The translations under genes were made by a program, and so were the position numbers. Below, in pieces: positions 26,370-33,742 of a DNA stretch of 33,995 nt. The stretch covers positions 1 to 33,995 of the forward strand of contig JASLED010000021.1 in the NCBI GenBank assembly GCA_030151255.1, written 5' to 3'. Below the pieces are notes generated by a model. That model searched no databases. It was not told where the DNA came from and saw only the letters and a program-made list of their open reading frames with translations. The stretch comes from Flavobacterium sp. (GTDB taxonomy: Bacteria > Bacteroidota > Bacteroidia > Flavobacteriales > Flavobacteriaceae). Position 1 is the first letter of the stretch. Each line of letters starts with the position of its first letter.

Positions 26370-26905
26370 ACAGAAGTAGGCGTAGGTGTTTTAATAACAT
26401 CTACGCTTTTTTCAAATAAATAACTTATCATTTTAAACATACTCGGAAAAATATATTCCGACACAAATAAATAAACTTGATATGCCTTTGATCCCATTAG
26501 CGTTTCTTCTTTTACTACGTCAAATTTATCATTAAACTGATCAAATAACGCAAACACTAAACTCGACATCAAAATCACCACAAAAATTTGAAACAAAGCT
26601 CCTGCAATTCTATTAAAAAACCCTAACATCACTATATCAAACATTTTAGTAACGGCTTTTGCCACAAACTTTGCAGCAAGCACAGCCAATGCAAATGCAA
26701 TTATGAATGATAATAACGGTAAGAAACTAGACTCCCATCCCCATTTTGTTTGAATAAAACTCTTTACAACCGTAGAAAACTTTAAAGCTCCCATTGTACC
26801 TATTAATAAAGATAAAAAAGCAACGATTGATACAAAAAAACCATCCTTTATACCTTTAAATACACCAAATACTAAAGCTGCTAAGAATAAAAAATCAAAA
26901 AACAT
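26366..26905 (-). CDS. CvpA-family membrane protein
   Basis: 179 aa with four transmembrane helices (about 3-20, 28-45, 62-85, 103-125) and the CvpA pattern GVFKGIKDGFFVSIVAFLSLLIG and later GFFNRIAGALFQIFVVIL. Family members are linked to colicin V production and envelope or biofilm traits, with no settled biochemistry. It has its own -7 box at 26925-26932 and is divergent from the next gene. Confidence 0.87.
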   Translation of the reverse strand: MFFDFLFLAALVFGVFKGIKDGFFVSIVAFLSLLIGTMGALKFSTVVKSFIQTKWGWESSFLPLLSFIIAFALAVLAAKFVAKAVTKMFDIVMLGFFNRIAGALFQIFVVILMSSLVFALFDQFNDKFDVVKEETLMGSKAYQVYLFVSEYIFPSMFKMISYLFEKSVDVIKTPTPTSV

Positions 26906-26924
26906 AATACATAATTTATAGCAA

Positions 26925-26932
26925 CAAAATTA
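26925..26932 (-). promoter_or_regulatory. -7 promoter box for cvpA
   Basis: Minus strand reads TAATTTTG, 19 nt upstream of the ATG. Confidence 0.5.
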
Positions 26933-26968
26933 TGTTTTTTTCATTAATTTCTGCTCGTAAGTTAATTG

Positions 26969-26976
26969 TATCTTTG
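26969..26976 (+). promoter_or_regulatory. -7 promoter box for the 118-aa gene
   Basis: Exact TATCTTTG, 23 nt before the ATG at 27000. Confidence 0.6.
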
Positions 26977-26999
26977 TAAATTGAATCGAAAACAACAAT

Positions 27000-27356
27000 A
27001 TGGCAAGAGATGAACAATTAAAAAAACGCTGGGACGACGTGGTACATAAAGTTTCTGATAGATTTGGAGACGGAGAAACAATTGATCTCGAAGCAATTAT
27101 CTATCTGATTGGTGTTCAAGAATTAGGCAAAATTAAACGCAGATATAAAAAAGACGATAAAGTAAATTTAATGCACATAGCTATTTGCCGCTTACTTGAA
27201 CCTTACGGTTATTATGAATTTGATCATTTTGACAATGATGGATGGCCGCATTACAACGTAAAAGAACAATTACCCGCTTTAAAAGCAGGCGAACAAAGTG
27301 TATTGATGAAAGAAGCAATTGTAAATTATTTTTTACAAAGCAAATTCATTGATTAA
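27000..27356 (+). CDS. conserved small cytoplasmic protein of unknown function
   Basis: 118 aa, no signal peptide or membrane helix. Charged and helical at the N-terminus (MARDEQLKKRWDDVVHKVSDRFG), then LEAIIYLIGVQELG, a basic KIKRRYKKDDK patch, and an aromatic, histidine-containing segment YGYYEFDHFDNDGWPHYN. I recall proteins of this type in Flavobacteriia without an assigned function. It has its own promoter and stands 82 nt before pheS. The well-formed promoter and codon use support a real gene. Confidence 0.75.
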   Translation: MARDEQLKKRWDDVVHKVSDRFGDGETIDLEAIIYLIGVQELGKIKRRYKKDDKVNLMHIAICRLLEPYGYYEFDHFDNDGWPHYNVKEQLPALKAGEQSVLMKEAIVNYFLQSKFID

Positions 27357-27412
27357 TTAAATTGTGCGTCAAAATTTATCACGCTATAATTTTATGTCTT
27401 AATGAAAAGCTG

Positions 27413-27420
27413 TAAATTTG
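27413..27420 (+). promoter_or_regulatory. -7 promoter box for pheS
   Basis: Exact TAAATTTG, 18 nt before the ATG at 27439. The leader would be only about 12 nt, leaving no room for a T-box or a leader-peptide attenuator. Confidence 0.6.
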
Positions 27421-27438
27421 CGTTTTACTTTACTTAAA

Positions 27439-28455
27439 ATGATAGATAAAATAAAAGAATACATCGGTGAGGCAGAACATTTCCAAACTGATAACAAAGA
27501 AACATTAGAAGCTTTTAGAATTAAATTCCTTTCAAAAAAAGGAATCCTTAATGAGCTGTTCACTTATTTTAAAACACTGCCAAATGATCAGAAAAAAGAT
27601 TTTGGACAGGCGATCAACACCCTAAAAAGCGCCATTGAAAATAAAGTAAAAGCTATTCAGGAAGAATTAGAGTCAAAAGATACACAAGGATTTTATGGCG
27701 ATTTAACTCGTCCGGGATATGCAACTCCTATCGGATCAAGACATCCAATTTCAATTGTGAAAAATCAAATCGTTGATATTTTCAATAGCATTGGATTTAA
27801 TATTTCTGAAGGACCAGAAATTGAAGATGATTGGCATAACTTCTCTGCATTGAACTTTCCAGAGTATCACCCAGCAAGAGATATGCAAGATACCTTCTTC
27901 GTACAAACAAATCCAGAGCATTTATTGCGCACACATACATCATCTGTACAGGTGAGATATATGGAGAAAAATACTCCACCGTTGCGTACTATTTCTCCAG
28001 GACGTGTATTTAGAAATGAGGCTATTTCATCTCGTTCACACTGTATTTTCCACCAAGTAGAAGGATTGTACATTGACAAAGACGTGTCTTTCGCTGATTT
28101 AAAACAAACCTTACTTTACTTTACGAAAGAAATGTTCGGTAAATCTAAAATTCGTCTTAGACCTTCTTATTTCCCGTTTACTGAGCCAAGTGCTGAAGTA
28201 GATATTTACTGGGGATTAGAAACAGAAGTGGATTACAGAATTACCAAAGGAACAGGTTGGTTAGAAATTATGGGGTGTGGAATGGTAGATCCGAATGTTT
28301 TAAAGAATTGTAATATTGATCCTACTGAGTACAGCGGATTTGCTTTCGGAATGGGAATTGAGCGTATTGCAATGCTTTTATACCAAATTGGAGATATTCG
28401 TATGTTCTACGAAAACGATGTACGTTTCTTAGAGCAATTCAAATCAAGTTTTTAA
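27439..28455 (+). CDS. pheS: phenylalanyl-tRNA synthetase alpha subunit
   Basis: 339 aa. Charges tRNA-Phe as part of the alpha2-beta2 enzyme. The N-terminal coiled coil (IDKIKEYIGEAEHFQTDNKE ...) is followed by the class II catalytic core: PISIVKNQIVDIF, EDDWHNFSALNFPEYHPARD, motif 2 FRNEAISSRSHCIFHQVEG and motif 3 GFAFGMGIERIAMLLYQ. The start at 27439 is chosen because a TTG at 27418 lies inside the -7 promoter box and the family begins MIDKI. pheT is not adjacent. A strong terminator follows. Confidence 0.96.
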   Translation: MIDKIKEYIGEAEHFQTDNKETLEAFRIKFLSKKGILNELFTYFKTLPNDQKKDFGQAINTLKSAIENKVKAIQEELESKDTQGFYGDLTRPGYATPIGSRHPISIVKNQIVDIFNSIGFNISEGPEIEDDWHNFSALNFPEYHPARDMQDTFFVQTNPEHLLRTHTSSVQVRYMEKNTPPLRTISPGRVFRNEAISSRSHCIFHQVEGLYIDKDVSFADLKQTLLYFTKEMFGKSKIRLRPSYFPFTEPSAEVDIYWGLETEVDYRITKGTGWLEIMGCGMVDPNVLKNCNIDPTEYSGFAFGMGIERIAMLLYQIGDIRMFYENDVRFLEQFKSSF

Positions 28456-28473
28456 TCAAACAATAGTATATAC

Positions 28474-28503
28474 AAAAAAGCCGCGATGTTCGCGGCTTTT
28501 TTT
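28474..28503. terminator. bidirectional terminator after pheS and the PadR operon
   Basis: AAGCCGCG (28478-28485) pairs with CGCGGCTT (28491-28498), GC-rich for this genome, with A-run and T-run. It ends both pheS and the minus-strand operon from padR. Confidence 0.93.
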
Positions 28504-28717
28504 ATTTAATAGTATTGGTTTTCAATACATTATTTCTCACAAAATTATAAAGTATTATACCACTAATAATACACGAAAATATTGTAGAACACAATAAAAA
28601 AGGGTTATCAGTATCAAAAACATTAACTCCCCTCAATATAAGCAATGTAGTTATGATGGGAAAAAGATTATAAACGATAGGTAATTTATTTAATTTTAGC
28701 ATTATTTTGGTTAGCAT
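28502..28717 (-). CDS. small membrane protein closing the PadR operon
   Basis: 71 aa with two predicted membrane helices (about 14-29, VYNLFPIITTLLILRG, and 40-60, LLCSTIFSCIISGIILYNFV), no signal cleavage site, and a basic tail. It lies 86 nt after P4 on the same strand and its stop abuts the bidirectional terminator, which argues that it is the last gene of the padR operon rather than a chance frame. It lacks the D-H-x-A domain of the four paralogues. No family recognised. An internal ATG gives a possible start at 28702. Confidence 0.5.
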   Translation of the reverse strand: MLTKIMLKLNKLPIVYNLFPIITTLLILRGVNVFDTDNPFLLCSTIFSCIISGIILYNFVRNNVLKTNTIK

Positions 28718-28803
28718 TATAAAACCACTAAGTTAGCTAAAATATCAATCTGTTCATCTAAAGTTCTAGTTACTATCAAAAATAGAAGTTATAATCAACT
28801 TTT

Positions 28804-29511
28804 TTATGCAATATATCTTTGCTTATATCTTATCATTTCTTGGCTAAAATAAGGTTTAAAAATGAAAATTGTAATATAACTCCACAAGCCTAGCAAAAGA
28901 ATTAGTAAGCTCAATACTACAAGTGAAACTACAGAATAATGCCTTGCCGAAAAGGATATAAAATTTGATGTTTGAATAATTAATGGCATAACTATTCCAC
29001 CAAAAAACACTTTTATAGCAATAGAATCGAAAATGTATTTGTGCTCTTTTTTTCGGGTTTTCTTAATACTGTAATTCCAATGCATTCCTACCCCAATATA
29101 TGCAACAAACAAAGTAAGTAACATATATACTAAGATACTTTGCCCTATTTCTCCTCCTTTGTATCCAAGCGCAAATAATACCAAAAAAACAGCCAACGAA
29201 AACACAATTTTAGGAAAGCTAAAAAAGCTTTTTAAATGTATAATCAAATCTTTTATATAAATTGAAGTAAGCTCTGCTTCTTTTCTTTCCACCACACCCG
29301 TAAAACCAAATATGCCAAACTTTTTAAACTCCATTTGTTTGGCTTCCTCAAATGATAATTTGGGATTCTCTTGCCATTGCGCTTCAATTCCATTCGCCAA
29401 ATGATCGACCAATTCCAATTCTACATCATAAAATTCAACAAATCTGCTTTGTACAAATTGATGCAATTGCATTATTTCTTCATTACTAATTTTCTTTTTC
29501 ATATTTCTCAT
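28804..29511 (-). CDS. HAAS/DUF1700-like membrane protein P4 (PadR operon)
   Basis: 235 aa. The N-terminal helical domain (about 8-80) has the shared core D36-H37-L-A39-N-G-I42-E43, then LSFEEAKQMEFKKFGIFGF, the closest of the four to the HAAS pattern (helix, D-H, S-x-E-E-A, then a Gly-containing turn). Four to five transmembrane helices follow (about 98-116, 125-145, 167-183, 193-225). It is the most divergent paralogue: A replaces the second E of the core, and it lacks the 'iPkfivk' linker of P1-P3. It follows P3 by 29 nt. Function unknown; a membrane sensor or permease-like partner of PadR is an inference. Confidence 0.72.
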   Translation of the reverse strand: MRNMKKKISNEEIMQLHQFVQSRFVEFYDVELELVDHLANGIEAQWQENPKLSFEEAKQMEFKKFGIFGFTGVVERKEAELTSIYIKDLIIHLKSFFSFPKIVFSLAVFLVLFALGYKGGEIGQSILVYMLLTLFVAYIGVGMHWNYSIKKTRKKEHKYIFDSIAIKVFFGGIVMPLIIQTSNFISFSARHYSVVSLVVLSLLILLLGLWSYITIFIFKPYFSQEMIRYKQRYIA

Positions 29512-29540
29512 TTTTGCAAAACATAAAAGCTAATTATCAA

Positions 29541-30197
29541 CTACTTAGCAATTTTAAACTCTTGGTACTTGCAATATCTATTAAACTGATACAACACATA
29601 AATATTTAAGATAAAATAATACATCGTAACCCAATCAAGAGAAAACACATTACTCTCAAATCCCCATACTGCATTACAGATAATTATAAATAAAAAAACT
29701 AAAATACTTTTACCCATTACTACCAAAGACTTTTGTTTAAAAAAATCATACCGATAATCTTCAAAAGCTTTACTCTTTCTATGAATAAATACCACTCCAA
29801 CCGCATTAATAGACAATAAAAAAGCCATTAATAAAAAAGTATTGATACCTGAATTATATGTAATTACAATCCAAGAAACACAGAAAAACATCGATAAAAG
29901 CATCGATTGAAACTCAACCTTTTTATATTCTTTATCCAACTGTTTAACTATAAGTTGAGGAATTCCCTTATAAACTCCTTTTTTCTCTGAAATCAATTTT
30001 GCATTCCACTCACGAAACGTCAATATGAATGCCTCTTCAAATAGTTCTCCTTTTTGCATCAACTCCTCAACTTCACAAGCGATATGATCCAAAATTTCGT
30101 TTCGTATTTCAGTATATTTCAAATTATACTTTTTAAGCAATCTTTCTTCAATACACTGTATTTGTTCTGTGGTCAATTTAATCATATTGCTATTCAT
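29541..30197 (-). CDS. HAAS/DUF1700-like membrane protein P3 (PadR operon)
   Basis: 218 aa. N-terminal domain residues 8-70: LTTEQIQCIEERLLKKYNLKY, then the core D37-H38-I-A40-C-E-V43-E-E45 and FEEAFILTFREWNAKL, then the linker GIPQLIVKQL. About four membrane helices follow (99-115, 120-138, 162-180, 188-205). The ATG overlaps the P2 stop (TAATG, 30195-30199), so translation is coupled; a second ATG at residue 5 is possible. A 29-bp stretch of this gene (30116-30144, encoding LLKKYNLK) is repeated exactly in the P1-P2 gap. Confidence 0.74.
   Translation of the reverse strand: MNSNMIKLTTEQIQCIEERLLKKYNLKYTEIRNEILDHIACEVEELMQKGELFEEAFILTFREWNAKLISEKKGVYKGIPQLIVKQLDKEYKKVEFQSMLLSMFFCVSWIVITYNSGINTFLLMAFLLSINAVGVVFIHRKSKAFEDYRYDFFKQKSLVVMGKSILVFLFIIICNAVWGFESNVFSLDWVTMYYFILNIYVLYQFNRYCKYQEFKIAK
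30116..30144. repeat. 29-bp exact repeat, copy inside P3
   Basis: Identical to 30878-30906. Here it is coding (minus strand, LLKKYNLK region of the P3 N-terminal domain). Confidence 0.95.
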
Positions 30198-30865
30198 TAG
30201 TTTGAATTAAACTTCACTTTAAATAATTTTTCTTGTTGGTATTCTTTATACCAAATCAATCGATCAAAAAAATAAGTACTTGTAATAAATAACCAAATAC
30301 TTGGTAAAATATTTAATTGAATGTTGAATAATTCTGTCAAAAAAACTGACGGAAACATAATTAATAATCCTGCAAGCTTATAAGTATAATTATGTTTTAA
30401 TTCTAAACGTAAAAACATACCTTGAGCGGTATTTAATAGCTCTTTATCAATTAGTTTCTTACTTTTATAAAATAAAAGGGCGCTGCTTAGCAATAACAAA
30501 ATGAATGTTCCAACGCTTACTCCATAGTAATAAGTAGCATTTCTAAAATACAACGACAAACCAAATAAGAGAAAGCCACCTATTACATTTCGTCCAAAAC
30601 GAGCCAAGCGCTCTTTCATCCACATTTTTGCAATAAAAGCAGGTACATTTTTATAAAACCATTTCGAAACTTTTAAATCTTTATCCCATTTTGCAATTAC
30701 CAAAACAAAAGCTTCTTCATACGTTTTGCCAGCGCTTATTTGCTCTTCAATTTCAGAAGCCATATGATCTACCACTTCAGCCTTTATATCAATATAATAC
30801 AGCTTATAATGTTCTATTAAAAAGCTTTCTATATGTTGCAGTTGTTGTTGGTTTAATACGATCAT
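30197..30865 (-). CDS. HAAS/DUF1700-like membrane protein P2 (PadR operon)
   Basis: 222 aa. N-terminal domain residues 4-66: LNQQQLQHIESFLIEHYKLYY, core D33-H34-M-A36-S-E-I39-E-E41, then YEEAFVLVIAKWDKDL and the linker NVPAFIAKMW. Membrane helices about 93-107, 112-133, 163-180 and 187-204. It shares a one-base stop/start overlap with P3. The 39 nt before it (to the P1 stop) hold fragments matching P3 and the padR 3' end, so the P1-P2 boundary looks like a recombination joint. Same unknown role as its paralogues. Confidence 0.74.
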   Translation of the reverse strand: MIVLNQQQLQHIESFLIEHYKLYYIDIKAEVVDHMASEIEEQISAGKTYEEAFVLVIAKWDKDLKVSKWFYKNVPAFIAKMWMKERLARFGRNVIGGFLLFGLSLYFRNATYYYGVSVGTFILLLLSSALLFYKSKKLIDKELLNTAQGMFLRLELKHNYTYKLAGLLIMFPSVFLTELFNIQLNILPSIWLFITSTYFFDRLIWYKEYQQEKLFKVKFNSN

Positions 30866-30869
30866 AATC

Positions 30870-30887
30870 TTAAGCTAATTTCAAATT
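30870..30887. repeat. copy of the padR 3' end in the P1-P2 gap
   Basis: Matches 17 of 18 bases with 31559-31576, the last codons and stop of padR (NLKLA-stop on the minus strand). Here it is non-coding and ends just before the P2 ATG. Confidence 0.8.
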
Positions 30888-30906
30888 ATACTTTTTAAGC
30901 AATCTT
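30878..30906. repeat. 29-bp exact repeat, copy in the P1-P2 gap
   Basis: Identical to 30116-30144 inside P3. It overlaps the P1 stop codon (30905-30907) and the padR-tail copy at 30870-30887. Confidence 0.95.
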
Positions 30907-31558
30907 AAAAAGATTGTTTTTTCACGCTAATATTTCTACTTTCCTTGATAACTTTTACATAATAAAAAACTGCTAAGCAATTAATTAACAAAGAGATAAT
31001 TACCAAACTATTATTAGGAAAAAACGCCCATTCCTTATTATTAATATTGAAGTTTAGTAAAACAGTACAAATACAAGTCAACAATAAAAACCACACTAAT
31101 ATTATTTTGTAAAACAATGTTTTTGGACTATTCATCTTGCTTATAACTCTAATAGTTAACATCCCTATGAAAAACAATGTCCCTCCGAATATCATACAGT
31201 AAAACCCGATCTCATTTAGAGGAAAACGTAAATTAAATTGTACGAAAAGGAAAATTAAACCTAAAAAAAGTAAAGCATAAAAAATACTTTTTAATTCATT
31301 TTTTACTAAAGATTTTACAATAAATTTAGGTATACCCTTTCCAAACAATGAAGTGCTTAACCTAGGTTTCCATTTACTTCTTACAAGTTGAAAAGCTTCT
31401 TGAAAAGAACAATTTGTTTCATTCATCTTTTCTTCAATTTCACAAGCCAAATGATCTAGTAGCTCTTGTCTAAATTCCTCATCAAACTCATATTTATTAA
31501 TAAGTAGTTGATTTATCTCAGCAATCTGATTTATATCTAACGTCTTCATACGATACAT
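30905..31558 (-). CDS. HAAS/DUF1700-like membrane protein P1 (PadR operon)
   Basis: 217 aa. N-terminal domain residues 6-68: LDINQIAEINQLLINKYEF, core D35-H36-L-A38-C-E-I41-E-E43, then SFQEAFQLVRSKWKPRL and the linker GIPKFIVKSL. Four membrane helices: about 91-110, 117-136, 151-171 and 183-203. The ATG directly follows the padR stop (TAAATG), so the two are translationally coupled. This is the first of the four paralogues and the one most tightly bound to the regulator. No catalytic motif is visible in the membrane part. Confidence 0.76.
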   Translation of the reverse strand: MYRMKTLDINQIAEINQLLINKYEFDEEFRQELLDHLACEIEEKMNETNCSFQEAFQLVRSKWKPRLSTSLFGKGIPKFIVKSLVKNELKSIFYALLFLGLIFLFVQFNLRFPLNEIGFYCMIFGGTLFFIGMLTIRVISKMNSPKTLFYKIILVWFLLLTCICTVLLNFNINNKEWAFFPNNSLVIISLLINCLAVFYYVKVIKESRNISVKKQSF

Positions 31559-31894
31559 TTAAGCTAATTTCAGATTAACGATTTGCTGCATATTTCGAAT
31601 AAAACTTTCCAGCTCATCCATTTTAGAATCTGTTTCTTTTATTCCGCTTTCTGTAAGCTTGTAATACTTTCTCAAACGACCATCTACACGCTCCATTTCT
31701 ACATCCAAAAAACCATCAGCTTCCATTTTATGCAAGGCTGGATATAGAGCTCCTTCTGTCAAATTCATTTCACCTTGCGTAATTTCTTTTACCTTTTGCG
31801 TAATTTCATATCCATACATTCTATCATTCTGCTCTAGCAATTTCATAATAATTGCACTCAAACTTCCTTTGTATAATTGTTGTTGCTTAGCCAT
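31559..31894 (-). CDS. PadR-family transcriptional regulator
   Basis: 111 aa from the ATG at 31894. Winged-helix PadR N-terminal domain: LYKGSLSAIIMKLLEQNDRMYGYEI, then MNLTEGALYPALHKMEADGFLDVEM and RKYYKLTESG; the short C-terminal helix makes it a subfamily-2 (PadR-s1-like, about 110 aa) member. An upstream in-frame start at 31933 is rejected because a perfect -7 box lies between (31915-31922). Such regulators usually repress their own operon, and the palindrome at 31935-31955 is a likely binding site. It heads the minus-strand operon padR-P1-P2-P3-P4-small protein. Confidence 0.93.
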   Translation of the reverse strand: MAKQQQLYKGSLSAIIMKLLEQNDRMYGYEITQKVKEITQGEMNLTEGALYPALHKMEADGFLDVEMERVDGRLRKYYKLTESGIKETDSKMDELESFIRNMQQIVNLKLA

Positions 31895-31914
31895 ACATAA
31901 TAATCTTAGGTATA

Positions 31915-31922
31915 CAAAAATA
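31915..31922 (-). promoter_or_regulatory. -7 promoter box for the PadR operon
   Basis: Minus strand reads TATTTTTG; predicted RNA start near 31908, leader about 14 nt. Confidence 0.65.
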
Positions 31923-31934
31923 GCAAAAAACACT

Positions 31935-31955
31935 ATACATCTAGTTCTTATGTAT
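31935..31955. promoter_or_regulatory. candidate PadR operator palindrome
   Basis: ATACAT-N9-ATGTAT, perfect arms, centred at 31945. It covers the -33 region of the padR promoter. PadR operators are typically ATGT/ACAT-type dyads of this size. A weaker ATAC-N13-GTAT dyad lies over the start site (31893-31913). Confidence 0.5.
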
Positions 31956-32008
31956 GTTATTTTTTACTAAACCTAGTTTTAAAAGTTCCTTTTACTCAAT
32001 GTGTTTTG

Positions 32009-32016
32009 TATTTTTG
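32009..32016 (+). promoter_or_regulatory. -7 promoter box for the oxidoreductase gene
   Basis: Exact TATTTTTG, 23 nt before the ATG at 32040. It excludes the in-frame GTG at 32001. Confidence 0.6.
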
Positions 32017-32039
32017 CGAAACAAAATGAAACCAAAACT

Positions 32040-33092
32040 ATGTCAAGATTTAATTTACTTACTGTAAAGGAAATTCGAAAAGAGACTCCAAATGCAGTAT
32101 CAATAGTTTTTGATATTCCTACGAGCTTACAAAATGATTATCAGTTTGTTGCAGGACAATATCTTAATATAAAATATTCGCACAACAAAAACGAAATCAG
32201 AAGAGCCTATTCTATCTGCTCTACTCCAACTGATGAAGAGATAAGAATTGTGGTAAAAAAAGTAGAACATGGAGCGTTTTCTACTTATGCAAATGAAGTT
32301 TTAAAAGTTGGTGATCAATTAGAGGTAGAAGCACCAGAAGGACGTTTTACGTTTGAACCAACAACAAGTGCAACTAAAAACTATGCTGCATTTGCTGCAG
32401 GAAGTGGAATTACACCTGTTATTTCTATCCTTAAAACAGTATTACTGCAAGAGCCAAATAGCAAATTTGTATTAGTTTATGGCAATAAAAACATTGAAGA
32501 AACTATCTTTCATGCCGAATTGCACCATCTACAAAAACAATATGAAGAACGTTTAAGCATCCATTTTGTTTACTCAAGAGTTCGTGAAAATGATTCAATC
32601 TTTGGAAGAATAGACAAAGCTGCAACAAACTTTGTAATAAACAACAAACACAAAGACACATCATTCGATCGTTTCTTCTTATGTGGTCCAGAAGATATGA
32701 TTAACACAGTTAGTAATACATTAATAGAAAAAGGAATAGATAAAACGCTTTTATCCTTTGAAATTTTTACACCAAACAAAGACGGTAACGATCCAATCGA
32801 AGCAGAAGGCGGAAGTACAAAAGTAAGCGTAATTGTTGACGATGAAGAAACAACTTTTGAAATGCCTAAAAGTGAAGTGCTTTTAAATGGTGTTTTAAAT
32901 GCTGGAGTAGACGCGCCATATTCTTGTCAAGGAGGAATATGTAGCTCTTGTATGTGTAGAATTACAAAAGGTTCTGCTACGATGAAGAAAAATAGTATTT
33001 TGACTGATGCTGAAATTGAAGAAGGCTTAATTCTTTCTTGTCAAGCAATTGTTACATCAGATGATATTCATGTAAACTACGATGATATTTAA
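32040..33092 (+). CDS. PaaE-like ferredoxin reductase (FAD/NAD(P)H domain + C-terminal 2Fe-2S ferredoxin)
   Basis: 350 aa. An FAD-binding barrel (RRAYSICSTP, residues about 56-65), an NAD(P)-binding domain (AAGSGITPVISILKT; FLCGPEDMI), and a plant-type 2Fe-2S domain at the C-terminus with cysteines in YSCQGGICSSCMC and LSCQA. It passes electrons from NAD(P)H to a partner oxygenase or desaturase. The closest layout is the reductase subunit PaaE of phenylacetyl-CoA epoxidase, but no other paa gene is in the window, so the partner is unknown. Start at 32040 chosen from the promoter at 32009-32016. It is divergent from padR. Confidence 0.88.
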   Translation: MSRFNLLTVKEIRKETPNAVSIVFDIPTSLQNDYQFVAGQYLNIKYSHNKNEIRRAYSICSTPTDEEIRIVVKKVEHGAFSTYANEVLKVGDQLEVEAPEGRFTFEPTTSATKNYAAFAAGSGITPVISILKTVLLQEPNSKFVLVYGNKNIEETIFHAELHHLQKQYEERLSIHFVYSRVRENDSIFGRIDKAATNFVINNKHKDTSFDRFFLCGPEDMINTVSNTLIEKGIDKTLLSFEIFTPNKDGNDPIEAEGGSTKVSVIVDDEETTFEMPKSEVLLNGVLNAGVDAPYSCQGGICSSCMCRITKGSATMKKNSILTDAEIEEGLILSCQAIVTSDDIHVNYDDI

Positions 33093-33093
33093 T

Positions 33094-33127
33094 AAAAAAA
33101 AACCTCTTTATAAGAGGTTTTTTTTTA
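33094..33127. terminator. bidirectional terminator between the reductase and lipoprotein genes
   Basis: AACCTCTT (33101-33108) pairs with AAGAGGTT (33112-33119), flanked by long A- and T-runs. Confidence 0.92.
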
Positions 33128-33742
33128 TTAAATATCACGTTTAAAATAAAGATATACTTTTTCATTTTCGTTTTTACGCTGATAATTAGACATTCTGTCT
33201 TCAATACGAAGATAATCTCCTTGAAAACCAATTTCTAAAAAGCCTTTATAAACTCTACTCGATGTAAATAAACGATCAGGTTTATTAGGTTCTGAATAAT
33301 CTGGCGCAAAATACCCCGTAAGCATTGTGGTTAATAGCTTGCCTTCTTCTGCCAAACTATTTTCTAAAAATACTGTAGAAACTGGATAATACATTTCCAA
33401 CTCAGGAATACGTTTTACAACTTGCACACATCCAAAAGCTCCTTCTTCAAATTGTTGATAAACAAAATCTAGATTAGGATAATATTCACTAGAAATAGTT
33501 GAAAAATATTCATGTGCCCTACATGATTTTGAATTTTCTACAAGAAAAGTTGCTTTTCTATCTCCAATTTTAATTCCTGTATAACGATAATGCACTCCTC
33601 TAATTTCATCTAAACTTTTTAGTTTTATATAAGGTTGTGACTCTATATTAGCTCCTTTATCATCATCATCATCACTCTTTGAGCAAGAATTAATAATAAA
33701 AGCTAAAAAAAATACAATTACTATAGAAAATAATTTTTTCAT
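33128..33742 (-). CDS. lipoprotein with surface-export signal, function unknown
   Basis: 204 aa. Lipobox FIINSC with Cys20, then SKSDDDDDKG. The acidic run right after the cysteine matches the lipoprotein export signal (SDDDD-like) that sends lipoproteins to the cell surface in Bacteroidota. The mature part is mixed alpha/beta with two later cysteines (SKSCRAHEYF and GAFGCVQVV) that could form a disulfide. No domain is recognised. Single gene ending at the terminator 33094-33127. The upstream box TACTTTAG is only a partial -7 match. Confidence 0.78.
   Translation of the reverse strand: MKKLFSIVIVFFLAFIINSCSKSDDDDDKGANIESQPYIKLKSLDEIRGVHYRYTGIKIGDRKATFLVENSKSCRAHEYFSTISSEYYPNLDFVYQQFEEGAFGCVQVVKRIPELEMYYPVSTVFLENSLAEEGKLLTTMLTGYFAPDYSEPNKPDRLFTSSRVYKGFLEIGFQGDYLRIEDRMSNYQRKNENEKVYLYFKRDI

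Noticed and set aside
27361..27438. T-box or leader-peptide attenuator before pheS
   Set aside because: The promoter box ends 18 nt before the ATG and there is no hairpin series or short Phe-rich frame.
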